Of a stretch of 64,000 bases of DNA, positions 1 to 8,100 are shown one piece after another. Position 1 is the first letter of the stretch; the number at the start of each line of letters is the position of its first letter. Location: contig JADKDJ010000004.1 of assembly GCA_016718405.1 (NCBI GenBank), positions 186,001 to 250,000 on the forward strand, written 5' to 3'. The notes beneath the pieces are model-generated. The model was not told the origin of the DNA and ran no database searches. It saw only the letters and a program-made list of their open reading frames with translations. The translations under genes were made by a program, and so were the position numbers. This stretch comes from Candidatus Rhodoferax odensensis (lineage in GTDB: Bacteria; Pseudomonadota; Gammaproteobacteria; Burkholderiales; Burkholderiaceae_C).

Positions 1-258
1 TTGCGTGATCAGCATGCGCCCGTCGGGCAGGAATGCCATGCCCCAGGGCGCCGACAAATTGCTGTTGAGAAGTGTGGCTTTGACCGCGGCGCCGGCGCTT
101 GGCGGCACTGCCACCACCGGTGGCTCGTTTGATGGTGGGGCCGGCGCCGCTCCGACGTCTGAGCCACCGCCACAAGCCGACAGCAGTGCGCTCAAGCTGC
201 CGAGCGCCAGTGTTCGAGCTGCGCACCACCGCCCCTCGCGCGAGGCCTGTGTTGTCAT
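1..258 (-). CDS. PQQ-dependent sugar dehydrogenase-like lipoprotein, N-terminal part
   Basis: Only the first 86 codons lie in the window; the gene continues past the left edge. The start is ATG at 258 on the minus strand, with GGAGG six bases upstream (264-268). The N-terminus has a short basic segment, a hydrophobic stretch and a lipobox ending in LLSAC then GGGS, so an exported lipoprotein is expected. A low-complexity Ala/Pro linker follows. The last visible residues, SAPWGMAFLPDGRMLITQ, match the first beta-propeller blade typical of soluble aldose/sorbosone dehydrogenases that use PQQ. Function is inferred from this short motif only; the catalytic and PQQ-binding residues are outside the window. 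Confidence 0.7.
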   Translation of the reverse strand, partial: MTTQASREGRWCAARTLALGSLSALLSACGGGSDVGAAPAPPSNEPPVVAVPPSAGAAVKATLLNSNLSAPWGMAFLPDGRMLITQ

Positions 259-396
259 GAAAACCTCCTGCCATCACGTGTTGTGCGACGGAACCGGCAT
301 CATGCCTCGTTTGCCGCACCTGTGACAACAGCGCACGCAACATCGGTGACCATGTGTAAGCACTTGCAGCATCGCGCCAACCCCGGTTGGCTGGGC

Positions 397-951
397 TCAG
401 ACTTGTGGGTTAACCAGGGCGTTTAGCACCATGTCTTCCCATTGGCCGGCGATTTTCAGGTAGGCGCGGGCGTAGCCTTCTCGCTCGAATCCAAGCGCTC
501 GCAGCAGCCTTTCACTGCGCGTGTTCGTCGGCATATGGTTGGCCATGATGCGGTGCAAACAGACGCTGTGAAACATGTAGTGGATGCCCGCGCTTGCGAC
601 CTCGTGCATGAGACCTTTGCCTTGGTGTTGTTGGTCTACTGAGTAGCCCAGGTGGCAAGCCTGCAAGGGGCCGCGCACGATGTTGGTGAAGTTGCAGGCG
701 GCCAGCATGCGTTGCGAACCGTGCTCGACGGCCATGAACTGGACCGAAGCGCCGTCCATGAAGCCCTGCCAGGCGCGTTGGGCCACCAGGTCGCATGCCT
801 CGGCCGACGAGCCGTGCTGTTGCGCGGTGTTCGGCTCCCACGGCGCCAGATGGTCCTGGTTGCGCGTCCTATACGCGTGCAGCAACTCCGCATTGTGTGG
901 GCCCAGCAGGCGCAGCGTGCAGCGTGGCGTTTCGATTTCTGGCGTGTTCAT
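397..951 (-). CDS. GNAT family N-acetyltransferase (RimJ/RimL-like)
   Basis: The product is 184 residues, the usual size for RimJ/RimL-type acetyltransferases, which transfer acetyl from acetyl-CoA to N-terminal amines of ribosomal proteins or to small amines. It starts with the family's TPRCTLRLL opening. The acetyl-CoA loop is visible as QQHQGKGLMHEV (Q/RxxGxG type), followed by the typical HRIMANHMPTNTRSERLLRALGFEREG segment in pieces. The substrate cannot be told from the sequence. It lies immediately downstream of kup on the same strand with a 41-base gap and may be cotranscribed with it. Confidence 0.85.
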   Translation of the reverse strand: MNTPEIETPRCTLRLLGPHNAELLHAYRTRNQDHLAPWEPNTAQQHGSSAEACDLVAQRAWQGFMDGASVQFMAVEHGSQRMLAACNFTNIVRGPLQACHLGYSVDQQHQGKGLMHEVASAGIHYMFHSVCLHRIMANHMPTNTRSERLLRALGFEREGYARAYLKIAGQWEDMVLNALVNPQV

Positions 952-992
952 GTTTCGGGACCACCGGCACGTGGCGATTCCGACAACTGGTG

Positions 993-2861
993 TCAGATCT
1001 CGATCTTCGAGCCCAGCTCCACCACCGAGTTGTTGGGCAGGTTCAGGAAGTCCGCCGCTGCGCTGGCGTTATGGTGCATTTGGGCAAACAGTTTTTCGCG
1101 CCAGGCGGCCATGCCGGCGCCGAGGGTTGGTACGACCGTGTCGCGCGACAGAAAGTAACTGGTGGTCATGGCTTCCAACTCGCAGCCACGACCCTTGAGC
1201 TGCTGCAGGGCCTTGGGCACGTCGGGGTCGTTTTTGAAGCCGTAGTTGATGACAACCTGCCAGCAGTCGTGCCCCAGCGACTCGATCGATAAGCGCTTGT
1301 CCATGCCGATCCACGGTACCTCGTGGTTGCGCACGGTCACAAACAGGTTGTTTTCATGCAGTACCTTGTTGTGCTTGAGGTTGTGCAACAGCGCGTTGGG
1401 TACGGTGCCAACCTCGGCGGTCAGGAAGACCGCGGTGCCTTCCACCCGCACCGGCGGACTGACGAACACCGCCTCCAGAAAGCTGTTCAGGTCGATGGCG
1501 TCGGCCTTGAGCTTCTCGTTGAGCAGGCGCCGGCCGTCTTTCCAGGTCATCATCAGGGTGAAGATGGCGCCACCAATCAGCAGGGGGAACCAGCCGCCGT
1601 CGAGCAACTTGAGCATATTGGAGCTAAAAAAGGCCACGTCCACTACAAAGAAGAAACCGGTGGCGCTGACGCACAACCACAGCGGGTACTTCCAGGCGTA
1701 GCGAACGACGAAGAAAGTCAGAATGGTCGTGATCAGCATGTCCAGCGTGACCGCAATACCATAGGCCGCAGCCAGATTGCTTGACGAGCGGAACATCACG
1801 ACCGCCAGCACAATCGCCACGAACAAGCCCCAATTGACAAAGGCGATGTAGATCTGCCCGGTGTCCTTGACACTGGTGTGTTCCACATTGAGTCGCGGCA
1901 GATAGCCGAGCTGAATCACCTGCTTGGTCACGCTGAAGGCACCGGTGATCAATGCCTGTGACGCGATCACGGCGGCCATGGTGGCCAGCACCACCAGGGG
2001 AATCAGTGCCCAGTCGGGCGCCATCATGTAGAAGGGGTTCTTGACCGCCGCCGGGTTCTTCAGCAGCAGGGCGCCCTGGCCAAAATAGTTGAGCGTCAGC
2101 GCCGGCATCACGACGCTGAACCAGGCCAGGCGGATGGGCTTCTTGCCAAAGTGCCCGAGGTCCGCGTACAGCGCCTCGGCACCGGTGACACACAGCACCA
2201 CGGCACCCAGCAGCACAAACGCCACGCCCGGGTTGTGCCACATGAAGCCCAATGCGTAGTGCGGGCTGATCGCCTTCAGGATTTCGGGGTGGTCGGCGAT
2301 CTGCACAACACCGAGCACCGAAATCGCAGCGAACCAAACCAGGGTGATGGGGCCGAAGAACTTTCCAATGCCGCCGGTGCCGTGCTTTTGCACCGCGAAC
2401 AGGCAAAACAGCACCACCAGCGTCAGGGGCAAGACGTACTTCTTGAAGGCAGGCGATACCACCTCCAAGCCCTCCATGGCGCCGAGCACCGAGATCGCGG
2501 GCGTAATAACGCCGTCGCCATAGAACAAGCAGGTGCCGAAAATGCCGGCGATCAGCAGCAGGCGGCGCAATTCGGGTTTGTCCTTCACCGCTTGCGAGGC
2601 CAAGGCGAGCATGGCTACCAGCCCTCCTTCTCCGTTGTTGTCGGCCCGCAGCACCAGTGCCACGTACTTGATCGAGACGATCACGGTCATGGTCCAGAAG
2701 AAGATCGACAGAATGCCGTACACGTTGTCGACGGTAAACGGAACATGCCCGGAACCGAAAACTTCCTTGACCGCGTACAGGACGCTGGTTCCGATGTCGC
2801 CATAGACGACGCCGATGGCGCCCAGCGTTAATGCTGGGAGAGACGATTTGGATGCTGCCAC
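993..2861 (-). CDS. kup: Low-affinity potassium transporter Kup
   Basis: Kup is an inner-membrane K+/H+ symporter of the KUP/HAK/KT family. The N-terminus SSLPALTLGAIGVVYGDIGT carries the family's GVVYGDIGTSVLY signature, followed by about twelve hydrophobic segments and a soluble C-terminal domain. I chose GTG at 2861 because it gives 622 residues, the same length as the E. coli protein, and starts just before the conserved KSSLPALT segment. An upstream in-frame ATG at 2915 would add 18 residues without family resemblance and has no Shine-Dalgarno sequence. That ATG would also crowd a pair of direct repeats at 2924-2975. The exact start remains uncertain. Confidence 0.93.
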   Translation of the reverse strand: MAASKSSLPALTLGAIGVVYGDIGTSVLYAVKEVFGSGHVPFTVDNVYGILSIFFWTMTVIVSIKYVALVLRADNNGEGGLVAMLALASQAVKDKPELRRLLLIAGIFGTCLFYGDGVITPAISVLGAMEGLEVVSPAFKKYVLPLTLVVLFCLFAVQKHGTGGIGKFFGPITLVWFAAISVLGVVQIADHPEILKAISPHYALGFMWHNPGVAFVLLGAVVLCVTGAEALYADLGHFGKKPIRLAWFSVVMPALTLNYFGQGALLLKNPAAVKNPFYMMAPDWALIPLVVLATMAAVIASQALITGAFSVTKQVIQLGYLPRLNVEHTSVKDTGQIYIAFVNWGLFVAIVLAVVMFRSSSNLAAAYGIAVTLDMLITTILTFFVVRYAWKYPLWLCVSATGFFFVVDVAFFSSNMLKLLDGGWFPLLIGGAIFTLMMTWKDGRRLLNEKLKADAIDLNSFLEAVFVSPPVRVEGTAVFLTAEVGTVPNALLHNLKHNKVLHENNLFVTVRNHEVPWIGMDKRLSIESLGHDCWQVVINYGFKNDPDVPKALQQLKGRGCELEAMTTSYFLSRDTVVPTLGAGMAAWREKLFAQMHHNASAAADFLNLPNNSVVELGSKIEI

Positions 2862-2923
2862 GAGTTCGGCCCGCCTTATACCGGGCGGGGTTCCATGCCG
2901 GATTGGGACCGCCATTTTGCGCT

Positions 2924-2975
2924 TAGTGCGCCAATACCTTTGCGAAGCGGGACTCTAATGCACCAATATCCTTTG
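2924..2975 (-). promoter_or_regulatory. Pair of ~20-bp direct repeats upstream of kup
   Basis: On the plus strand the two copies read TTAGTGCGCCAATACCTTTG (2924-2942, with one base fewer than its partner) and CTAATGCACCAATATCCTTTG-like (2955-2975). They are offset by 32-33 bp, about three helical turns, which places them on one face of the DNA. They lie directly upstream of kup and are candidate regulator binding sites. The TTGGTGCA half resembles an NtrC half-site, but no symmetric site is seen, so the regulator is unknown. Confidence 0.4.
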
Positions 2976-3104
2976 TGATGTTGCACTGCAGCAACTCAGC
3001 TCTTGACAGGTTCGCCGGCAGGGGTGGTGGCCACGCCGGCGTGATACGAAGCGACGTGGGCGCCGGCCCTCAGGTGAGCTGTGTACTTGCGCGGCGCAGG
3101 GTTC

Positions 3105-4010
3105 TCAGGGCGTCAGTGGGGGCGAGCCACCTGCGGCGGCCAGGCTTTTGCCGGCGGTACGCGGCAATGCCAGGCGTTCGCTCATCCAACGTTGCAGGTC
3201 ACTCCACATCTGGCGCATTTCGGCTTCTGGCGGGGTGCGAGCTGCATTGGGCAACTCGATGGTGACCACGGGAATGCCCTTGTGCACGCCGCCGTAGTTG
3301 CCCAGCGAGCCTGGGAAGATGCCCACCTGATCGAGATACAGGCGACCCAGTTTGCTGGGCGGAACCGTCGGGCCATCAAAGTCCAGCACGCCATAGGGTG
3401 CGTGAATGCTGACGATCAGGTTGGGCTTGAAGCTGCCCATTTGCGCATGCAGAAAGCGCGCCTCCGGTTCGGACAGAGCTTGGGTCCCCGGCCAGCGCCG
3501 CGGGTCCTTGCCAGTGCGCTTTTCCCAGTAGATACGTGAGTCGCGCGTCCAGTTTGGGGTCGGGAAATTGCGGTTCAAATCGACCCCGCGGGCGTTGACC
3601 CGTTTGGCCGGCTGGGCAAACAACCCATCGGGGTTGAGTGCCGGGATGAAGCGCCAGTGCACCGTGGACCCCAGTGCAGCCGGGTTGGATGTGCCCTCGC
3701 CTGCGCCGAGCGCCGCCTGGGCCAGTCCAATCCAGCGAAAGGCCATGGCGGCCGAGGACAACTCGTCGCCATGCATGCCGCCGATCACCAGTACCCGCGT
3801 ATCTGCGTCAGCCGGTTTGACGTCGCTGGTCCAGATGGTTCGGCCCTTGACCGAGCGCGCTGCTGCATCCTGAAGCTTGGCCGATTCGCATTGCGTTTGC
3901 GCCAGACTTGGCAACCGCTGAGCGTAGTGCTTGCAAATCGTTGACCCCTCTGCATTGTTTGCTAGCAAAATAATAGCAATGGAAGTACTGATCGTGTAGA
4001 CGGACCGCAT
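3105..4010 (-). CDS. M14 family zinc carboxypeptidase (MpaA-like)
   Basis: The product is 301 residues with a hydrophobic N-terminus (TISTSIAIILLANN), probably a signal peptide. Zinc ligands of the M14 fold are present: H80 and E83 in GGMHGDELS, and H203 in IVSIHAPYG. The substrate-binding DLNRNFP segment (residues 144-150) and the catalytic glutamate E252 in VTIELPNA are intact. This pattern fits murein peptide amidase/MpaA-type enzymes that hydrolyse the gamma-D-Glu-diaminopimelate bond of cell-wall peptides. The export signal suggests a periplasmic version. It is divergent from the LysR gene at 4114. Confidence 0.8.
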   Translation of the reverse strand: MRSVYTISTSIAIILLANNAEGSTICKHYAQRLPSLAQTQCESAKLQDAAARSVKGRTIWTSDVKPADADTRVLVIGGMHGDELSSAAMAFRWIGLAQAALGAGEGTSNPAALGSTVHWRFIPALNPDGLFAQPAKRVNARGVDLNRNFPTPNWTRDSRIYWEKRTGKDPRRWPGTQALSEPEARFLHAQMGSFKPNLIVSIHAPYGVLDFDGPTVPPSKLGRLYLDQVGIFPGSLGNYGGVHKGIPVVTIELPNAARTPPEAEMRQMWSDLQRWMSERLALPRTAGKSLAAAGGSPPLTP

Positions 4011-4113
4011 GCGTTGATTCTAGGCGGTGCGCAGGTCGCTGATTGCTGCCTCAAACAAGGGCAATTGAAGTGGATTTTGATTCGGTCAGGACATTTCAGT
4101 GTGTAATCGGGCG

Positions 4114-5034
4114 ATGGACAAGCTCAAGCAAATGGAATCGTTTGTCTCGGTGGTCACGCGCGGTAGCCTGACAGCAGCGGCCCAGGCCGAGGGGGTGGCG
4201 CCGGCGATCATGGGGCGCCGGCTGGACGCGCTGGAGGCGCGCCTTGGCGTCAAGCTGTTGGTGCGCACCACCCGGCGCATCTCCCTCACGCACGAGGGCA
4301 GTGCCTTCATCGAAGACTGCCAGCGGCTCCTGGCCGATTTCGCCAACGCTGAGGCCAGTGTGTCGGCCGGCGGCGTCAAGGCCAGCGGGCATTTGCGCAT
4401 CACCGCGCCGGCCGGGTTCGGGCGCCGCCACGTGGCGCCGCTGGTGCCGCGTTTTCGGGAGTTGCACCGTGAGGTGACCATTTCGCTGAACCTCAGCGAC
4501 CGCGTGGTGGACCTGGCCGGTGAGGGTTTGGACTGCGCTGTGCGGGTGGGTGATATGCCGGACTCGTCACTGGTGAGCGTGCGTCTGGCGGACAATCGCC
4601 GTCTGTGCGTGGCCGCTCCGAAGTACCTGCGTCAGCACGGCACGCCGGCGCATCCCAGTGATTTGTCCCGGTTTGACTGCCTGACGCTGTCCAGCGACGC
4701 GTCTCAAACGCGTGGTTGGGCATTTCGTGTGACCAAGAACAGCTCCACCGAGGTATTGCACCTCAAGCCCGGCGGCCCGCTGGACTGCTCGGACGGTCAG
4801 GTGCTGCACGACTGGTGTCTGGCTGGCTACGGCATCGCCTGGCGCAGCACCTGGGAGGTGGAGGCCGAAATAGCGGCGGGCCAACTGGTGGCGGTGCTGG
4901 AGGACTTTGCTGCGCCGCCCAACGGCATCTACGCCGTATTTCCGCAGCGCAAGCACCTACCCTTGCGGTTGAGACTGTGGATCGACTTCTTGAAGCATCA
5001 CTACGCACAGCCGGGCTTCTGGCGTGCGCAGTGA
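4114..5034 (+). CDS. LysR family transcriptional regulator
   Basis: The product is 306 residues with the LysR N-terminal winged helix-turn-helix (MESFVSVVTRGSLTAAAQ and LEARLGVKLLVRTTRRISLT in pieces) and a periplasmic-binding-protein-like effector domain. I chose ATG at 4114, which starts MDKLKQMESF as in homologues. The GTG at 4099 would add five unlikely residues. The subfamily with the GHLRITAP and FRELHREV pieces is common in Proteobacteria; the effector is unknown. It is divergently arranged with the M14 peptidase gene, so that gene is a possible target (inference). Confidence 0.88.
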   Translation: MDKLKQMESFVSVVTRGSLTAAAQAEGVAPAIMGRRLDALEARLGVKLLVRTTRRISLTHEGSAFIEDCQRLLADFANAEASVSAGGVKASGHLRITAPAGFGRRHVAPLVPRFRELHREVTISLNLSDRVVDLAGEGLDCAVRVGDMPDSSLVSVRLADNRRLCVAAPKYLRQHGTPAHPSDLSRFDCLTLSSDASQTRGWAFRVTKNSSTEVLHLKPGGPLDCSDGQVLHDWCLAGYGIAWRSTWEVEAEIAAGQLVAVLEDFAAPPNGIYAVFPQRKHLPLRLRLWIDFLKHHYAQPGFWRAQ

Positions 5035-5052
5035 CAGTGGACCGGGTGCTGA

Positions 5053-5367
5053 CTACTTCTTCGGCGCCGATGCGCTGGCGGCAGGCTTGGCGGCAGCGCT
5101 TTCATCGGCCATGCACTTCTTCATGTGACTTTTCTTGGCCGCGCCGGCAAGCTTCTTGTCGGCCGCAGACTTCTCACAGGCGGGGCTTGCAGCGGGTGCG
5201 GCGGCGGCAGCTGCGTCGGCCATGCACTTCTTCTCGAAACTGGTCTTGGCCGCGCCAGCCAGCTTTTTCTCGGCGGCCTTGGCGGCACAGCCCGCGTCAT
5301 CGGCAGCGTAGGCGCTACCCACGCCAAGTGTCAGGCCCAAGGCTAGCAGAGTCAGGAGTTTCTTCAT
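5053..5367 (-). CDS. PsiF repeat-containing exported protein
   Basis: This is a 104-residue protein with a clear Sec signal peptide (MKKLLTLLALGLTLGVGSAYA), predicted to be cleaved after AYA. The mature part contains two copies of the PsiF repeat, each with the pattern C-x(n)-KKLAGAAK-x(2)-KKCMAD, separated by an Ala/Pro linker. PsiF was first described as a phosphate-starvation-inducible protein in E. coli; its molecular role is not known. The two cysteines per repeat could form disulfides in the periplasm. It is convergent with the preceding LysR gene. Confidence 0.85.
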   Translation of the reverse strand: MKKLLTLLALGLTLGVGSAYAADDAGCAAKAAEKKLAGAAKTSFEKKCMADAAAAAAPAASPACEKSAADKKLAGAAKKSHMKKCMADESAAAKPAASASAPKK

Positions 5368-5500
5368 GGTCAGTCTTTCAGGTTAAGAGGCTGTTGGAGG
5401 TGGAATTCCGGACGGAATTCCACCATATAACGGTCGGCCTGGCAATTGCGCTGACATGAGTGTGCGCCATTGACGCGCCGGTGTCCTTGAACTTGACCCG

Positions 5501-5506
5501 TAAAAT
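5501..5506 (+). promoter_or_regulatory. -10-like hexamer abutting the argS start
   Basis: TAAAAT ends six bases before the argS ATG at 5513, and there is no Shine-Dalgarno sequence in between. If it is a real -10 box, transcription would begin at or next to the A of ATG, giving a leaderless mRNA. No good -35 is seen at 17 bp. Confidence 0.3.
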
Positions 5507-5512
5507 CCCCGC

Positions 5513-7198
5513 ATGCTTACTGTCAAGACTGAACTACTCCAGGCGCTGGCCGCGGCGCTGGAGCAACTTGCGCCGGGGTTCGGCGCCAAGGCTGCGTTTG
5601 AGTCGCCCAAGGTTGCCGCGCATGGCGACTTGGCCACCACGGCTGCCATGCAACTGGCCAAGCCATTGAAACTCAATCCACGTCAACTGGCCGAGCAGTT
5701 GCGTGCGGCACTGCTTGCCAGCCCGGCGTTTGCCGAGTGGGTGGACGCGGTGGACATCGCAGGGCCGGGTTTCATCAACATCCGGCTCAAGAACCAGGCC
5801 AAGCAACAGGTGCTGCGCGAAGTGCTGGCGCAGGGCGATCGTTTCGGCTGCCAGCCGACCAAGGGCAAGCGCATGATGGTCGAGTTCGTCTCGGCCAACC
5901 CGACTGGGCCCTTGCACGTGGGGCATGGGCGTCAAGCGGCGCTTGGGGACGCTATCAGTTCCTTGTATGAAACGCAGGGCTGGGACGTGTACCGCGAGTT
6001 CTATTACAACGACGCTGGCGTGCAGATTGCCACACTGGCCAGCAGCACCCAGTTGCGCGCGAAAGGATTCAAGCCGGGTGACCCCGAGTGGCCCAGCGGC
6101 GAAAATGCCGCCGCCTACAACGGCGACTACATCGCCGACATTGCGGCCGATTTCCTGGCCGGTAAGACGGTGCAGTCGGATGACCGCAGCTTCACCGCCT
6201 CGGGTGATGTGGATGCGCTGGACGACATGCGCCTGTTTGCCGTGGCCTACCTTCGCCACGAGCAGGACTTGGACCTGAAGGCGTTCGCGGTGAGGTTCGA
6301 CAACTACTACCTGGAGTCCAGCCTCTACCTCAGCGGCAAGGTCGACGACACGGTCAAACGCCTGCACGATGCCGGCAAGACCTATGAGCACGATGGTGCA
6401 CTGTGGCTCAAGTCCACCGAGTATGGCGACGACAAGGACCGCGTCATGCGCAAGGGCGATGGCAGCTACACCTACTTCGTGCCAGACGTGGCCTACCACA
6501 TTACCAAGTGGGAGCGCGGTTTCGAGAAGGTGGTCAACATCCAGGGAACGGACCATCACGGCACCATCGCGCGCGTGCGCGCCGGATTGCAGGCGGCCGA
6601 TGTCGGCATTCCGCAGGGCTACCCGGACTACGTGTTGCACACCATGGTGCGCGTGGTCAGGGGGGGCGAAGAGGTCAAGATCTCCAAGCGCGCGGGCAGC
6701 TATGTGACGCTGCGTGACTTGATCGAGTGGACCAGCAAGGACGCCGTGCGCTTCTTCCTGCTCAGCCGCAAGCCCGACACCGAGTACACCTTCGATGTCG
6801 ACCTGGCGGTGACGAAGAACAACGACAACCCGGTGTACTACGTGCAGTACGCCCATGCGCGCATCTGCTCGGTGCTGGCCAGTTGGGGCGGCGAGCGCGC
6901 TGCGCTGGTGGATGTCGACCTGTCGCCGCTGGACAGTGCCCAAGCCCTGGCGCTGATGCTGTTGCTGGCCAAGTACCCTGAGATGTTGAGCGCCGCGGCG
7001 GGTGACTTCGCGCCGCACGACGTGACCTTCTACCTGCGCGAGCTTGCGGCTTGCTACCACAGTTACTACGATGCCGAGCGCATTCTGGTGGACGACGAGC
7101 CGGTCAAACTGGCACGTCTGGCCCTGGTCGCGGCCACGGCGCAGGTGCTGCACAATGGCCTGGCCGTGTTGGGCGTCAGTGCGCCCAACAAGATGTGA
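5513..7198 (+). CDS. argS: Arginyl-tRNA synthetase
   Basis: This class I aminoacyl-tRNA synthetase charges tRNA-Arg in the cytoplasm. The 561-residue protein carries the N-terminal Add-1 domain, the ATP-binding HIGH-type motif as PTGPLHVGHGRQ (around residue 137), a KMSKS-like KISKRAG (around 389), and a C-terminal DALR anticodon-binding domain that includes NPVYYVQYAHARICS. All are uninterrupted and the length is typical. It is followed by a tandem palindromic repeat and then the SPOR gene, an order common in Burkholderiales. No Shine-Dalgarno sequence precedes the ATG. Confidence 0.97.
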   Translation: MLTVKTELLQALAAALEQLAPGFGAKAAFESPKVAAHGDLATTAAMQLAKPLKLNPRQLAEQLRAALLASPAFAEWVDAVDIAGPGFINIRLKNQAKQQVLREVLAQGDRFGCQPTKGKRMMVEFVSANPTGPLHVGHGRQAALGDAISSLYETQGWDVYREFYYNDAGVQIATLASSTQLRAKGFKPGDPEWPSGENAAAYNGDYIADIAADFLAGKTVQSDDRSFTASGDVDALDDMRLFAVAYLRHEQDLDLKAFAVRFDNYYLESSLYLSGKVDDTVKRLHDAGKTYEHDGALWLKSTEYGDDKDRVMRKGDGSYTYFVPDVAYHITKWERGFEKVVNIQGTDHHGTIARVRAGLQAADVGIPQGYPDYVLHTMVRVVRGGEEVKISKRAGSYVTLRDLIEWTSKDAVRFFLLSRKPDTEYTFDVDLAVTKNNDNPVYYVQYAHARICSVLASWGGERAALVDVDLSPLDSAQALALMLLLAKYPEMLSAAAGDFAPHDVTFYLRELAACYHSYYDAERILVDDEPVKLARLALVAATAQVLHNGLAVLGVSAPNKM

Positions 7199-7209
7199 AA
7201 CTTGCGTGT

Positions 7210-7370
7210 TAGATCACTCGCGCGGCGATGTGCTCTGACCCCAACTAGGTGTAAGGATTTGTGGGTCGGACCACTCGCGCAACGATGTGCTCTGACCCCA
7301 ACTAGGTGTAAGGATTTGTGGGTCAGACCACTCGTGCAGCGATGTGCTCTGACCCCAACTGATTAAAAGG
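7210..7370 (+). repeat. 57-bp-period tandem palindromic repeat, about 2.7 copies
   Basis: The motif TGCTCTGACCCCAACTA recurs at exact 57-base spacing (7231, 7288, 7345). Each unit opens with GGGTCAGACCACTCG and reaches TCTGACCCC after a 20-base loop, so every unit can fold into an 8-bp stem. The first copy is truncated at its left end and the last diverges after CCCCAACTGATTAAAAGG. The same element with the same period occurs at 53684-53791. It looks like a REP/MITE-type intergenic element and not a CRISPR, because there are no unique spacers. Confidence 0.85.
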
Positions 7371-7376
7371 ACTGGC

Positions 7377-8027
7377 ATGACGCAGCAACACGGCGGAACT
7401 CTGCTGGGGTTCATCATCGGAGTGGTGGTTGGCATGGGGGCCGCCCTGACGGTGGCGGTGTACGTCACCAAAGTCCCGGTGCCATTTGTGAGCAAGGGCA
7501 AGGGCCACTCCGCGGAGCAAGAGGCGGCCGAGGCGCGCAAGAACAAGGACTGGGACCCCAACGCCCCGCTGTACGGCAAGAACCCGGTCAAACCCGTCGC
7601 GCCGGCGTCGGTCCCGGTCACCCCGATGACCGTGCCGAGCGCGCCTGAGCCCGTCGTCGCCAAATCGGCGGCCAGCAAGCCGATCGGCGCGCCTGCGGCG
7701 GTGGCCGGCAAAGCGGACGCCAAGCCATTGGTCGGGGCAGATCCCCTGGGTGACTTGGCCAAGGCCAAGACCTCGGGTACGCCCAGCGAGCCGTTCGCTT
7801 TCTTTGTGCAGGTCGGCGCGTTTCGCACGGCAGAAGACGCTGAGGCACAACGCGCCAAGCTCTTGCTCAGCGGCGTTGACGCGAAGGTGACCGAACGCGA
7901 GCAATCAGGCCGAACCGTGTTTCGCGTGCGCGTTGGGCCCTTCGACCGGAAGGACGAGGCCGAGCGCGCCAAGGACAAGCTTGAGGCCGCTGGCCTGGAG
8001 ACCGCACTGGTGCGGGTGCAGCGTTAG
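7377..8027 (+). CDS. SPOR domain-containing membrane protein (FtsN-like)
   Basis: This 216-residue protein has a short cytoplasmic start, one transmembrane segment (GFIIGVVVGMGAALTVAVYV, about residues 11-30), a long Ala/Pro-rich linker, and a C-terminal SPOR domain (about 140-216). The SPOR domain starts FFVQVGAFRTAEDAEAQRAK and ends with the paired FRVRVGPF motif. SPOR domains bind denuded glycan strands at the division septum, so a cell-division role like FtsN is likely. The Shine-Dalgarno AAGG six bases before ATG lies at the end of the upstream repeat. Confidence 0.85.
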   Translation: MTQQHGGTLLGFIIGVVVGMGAALTVAVYVTKVPVPFVSKGKGHSAEQEAAEARKNKDWDPNAPLYGKNPVKPVAPASVPVTPMTVPSAPEPVVAKSAASKPIGAPAAVAGKADAKPLVGADPLGDLAKAKTSGTPSEPFAFFVQVGAFRTAEDAEAQRAKLLLSGVDAKVTEREQSGRTVFRVRVGPFDRKDEAERAKDKLEAAGLETALVRVQR

Positions 8028-8100
8028 CGTGACCTTGCCGATTGAAATGAACCTTTTGTGTTGACCTCGGTCCCACCAACCTTGAATGGAGTACTTATCA

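Noticed and set aside
5534..7153. 539-codon open frame antisense to argS
   Set aside because: Mirrors argS exactly and carries no domain of its own.
7210..7370. Possible CRISPR array
   Set aside because: The repeat units are contiguous with a 57-base period, there are under three copies, no unique spacers and no cas genes.
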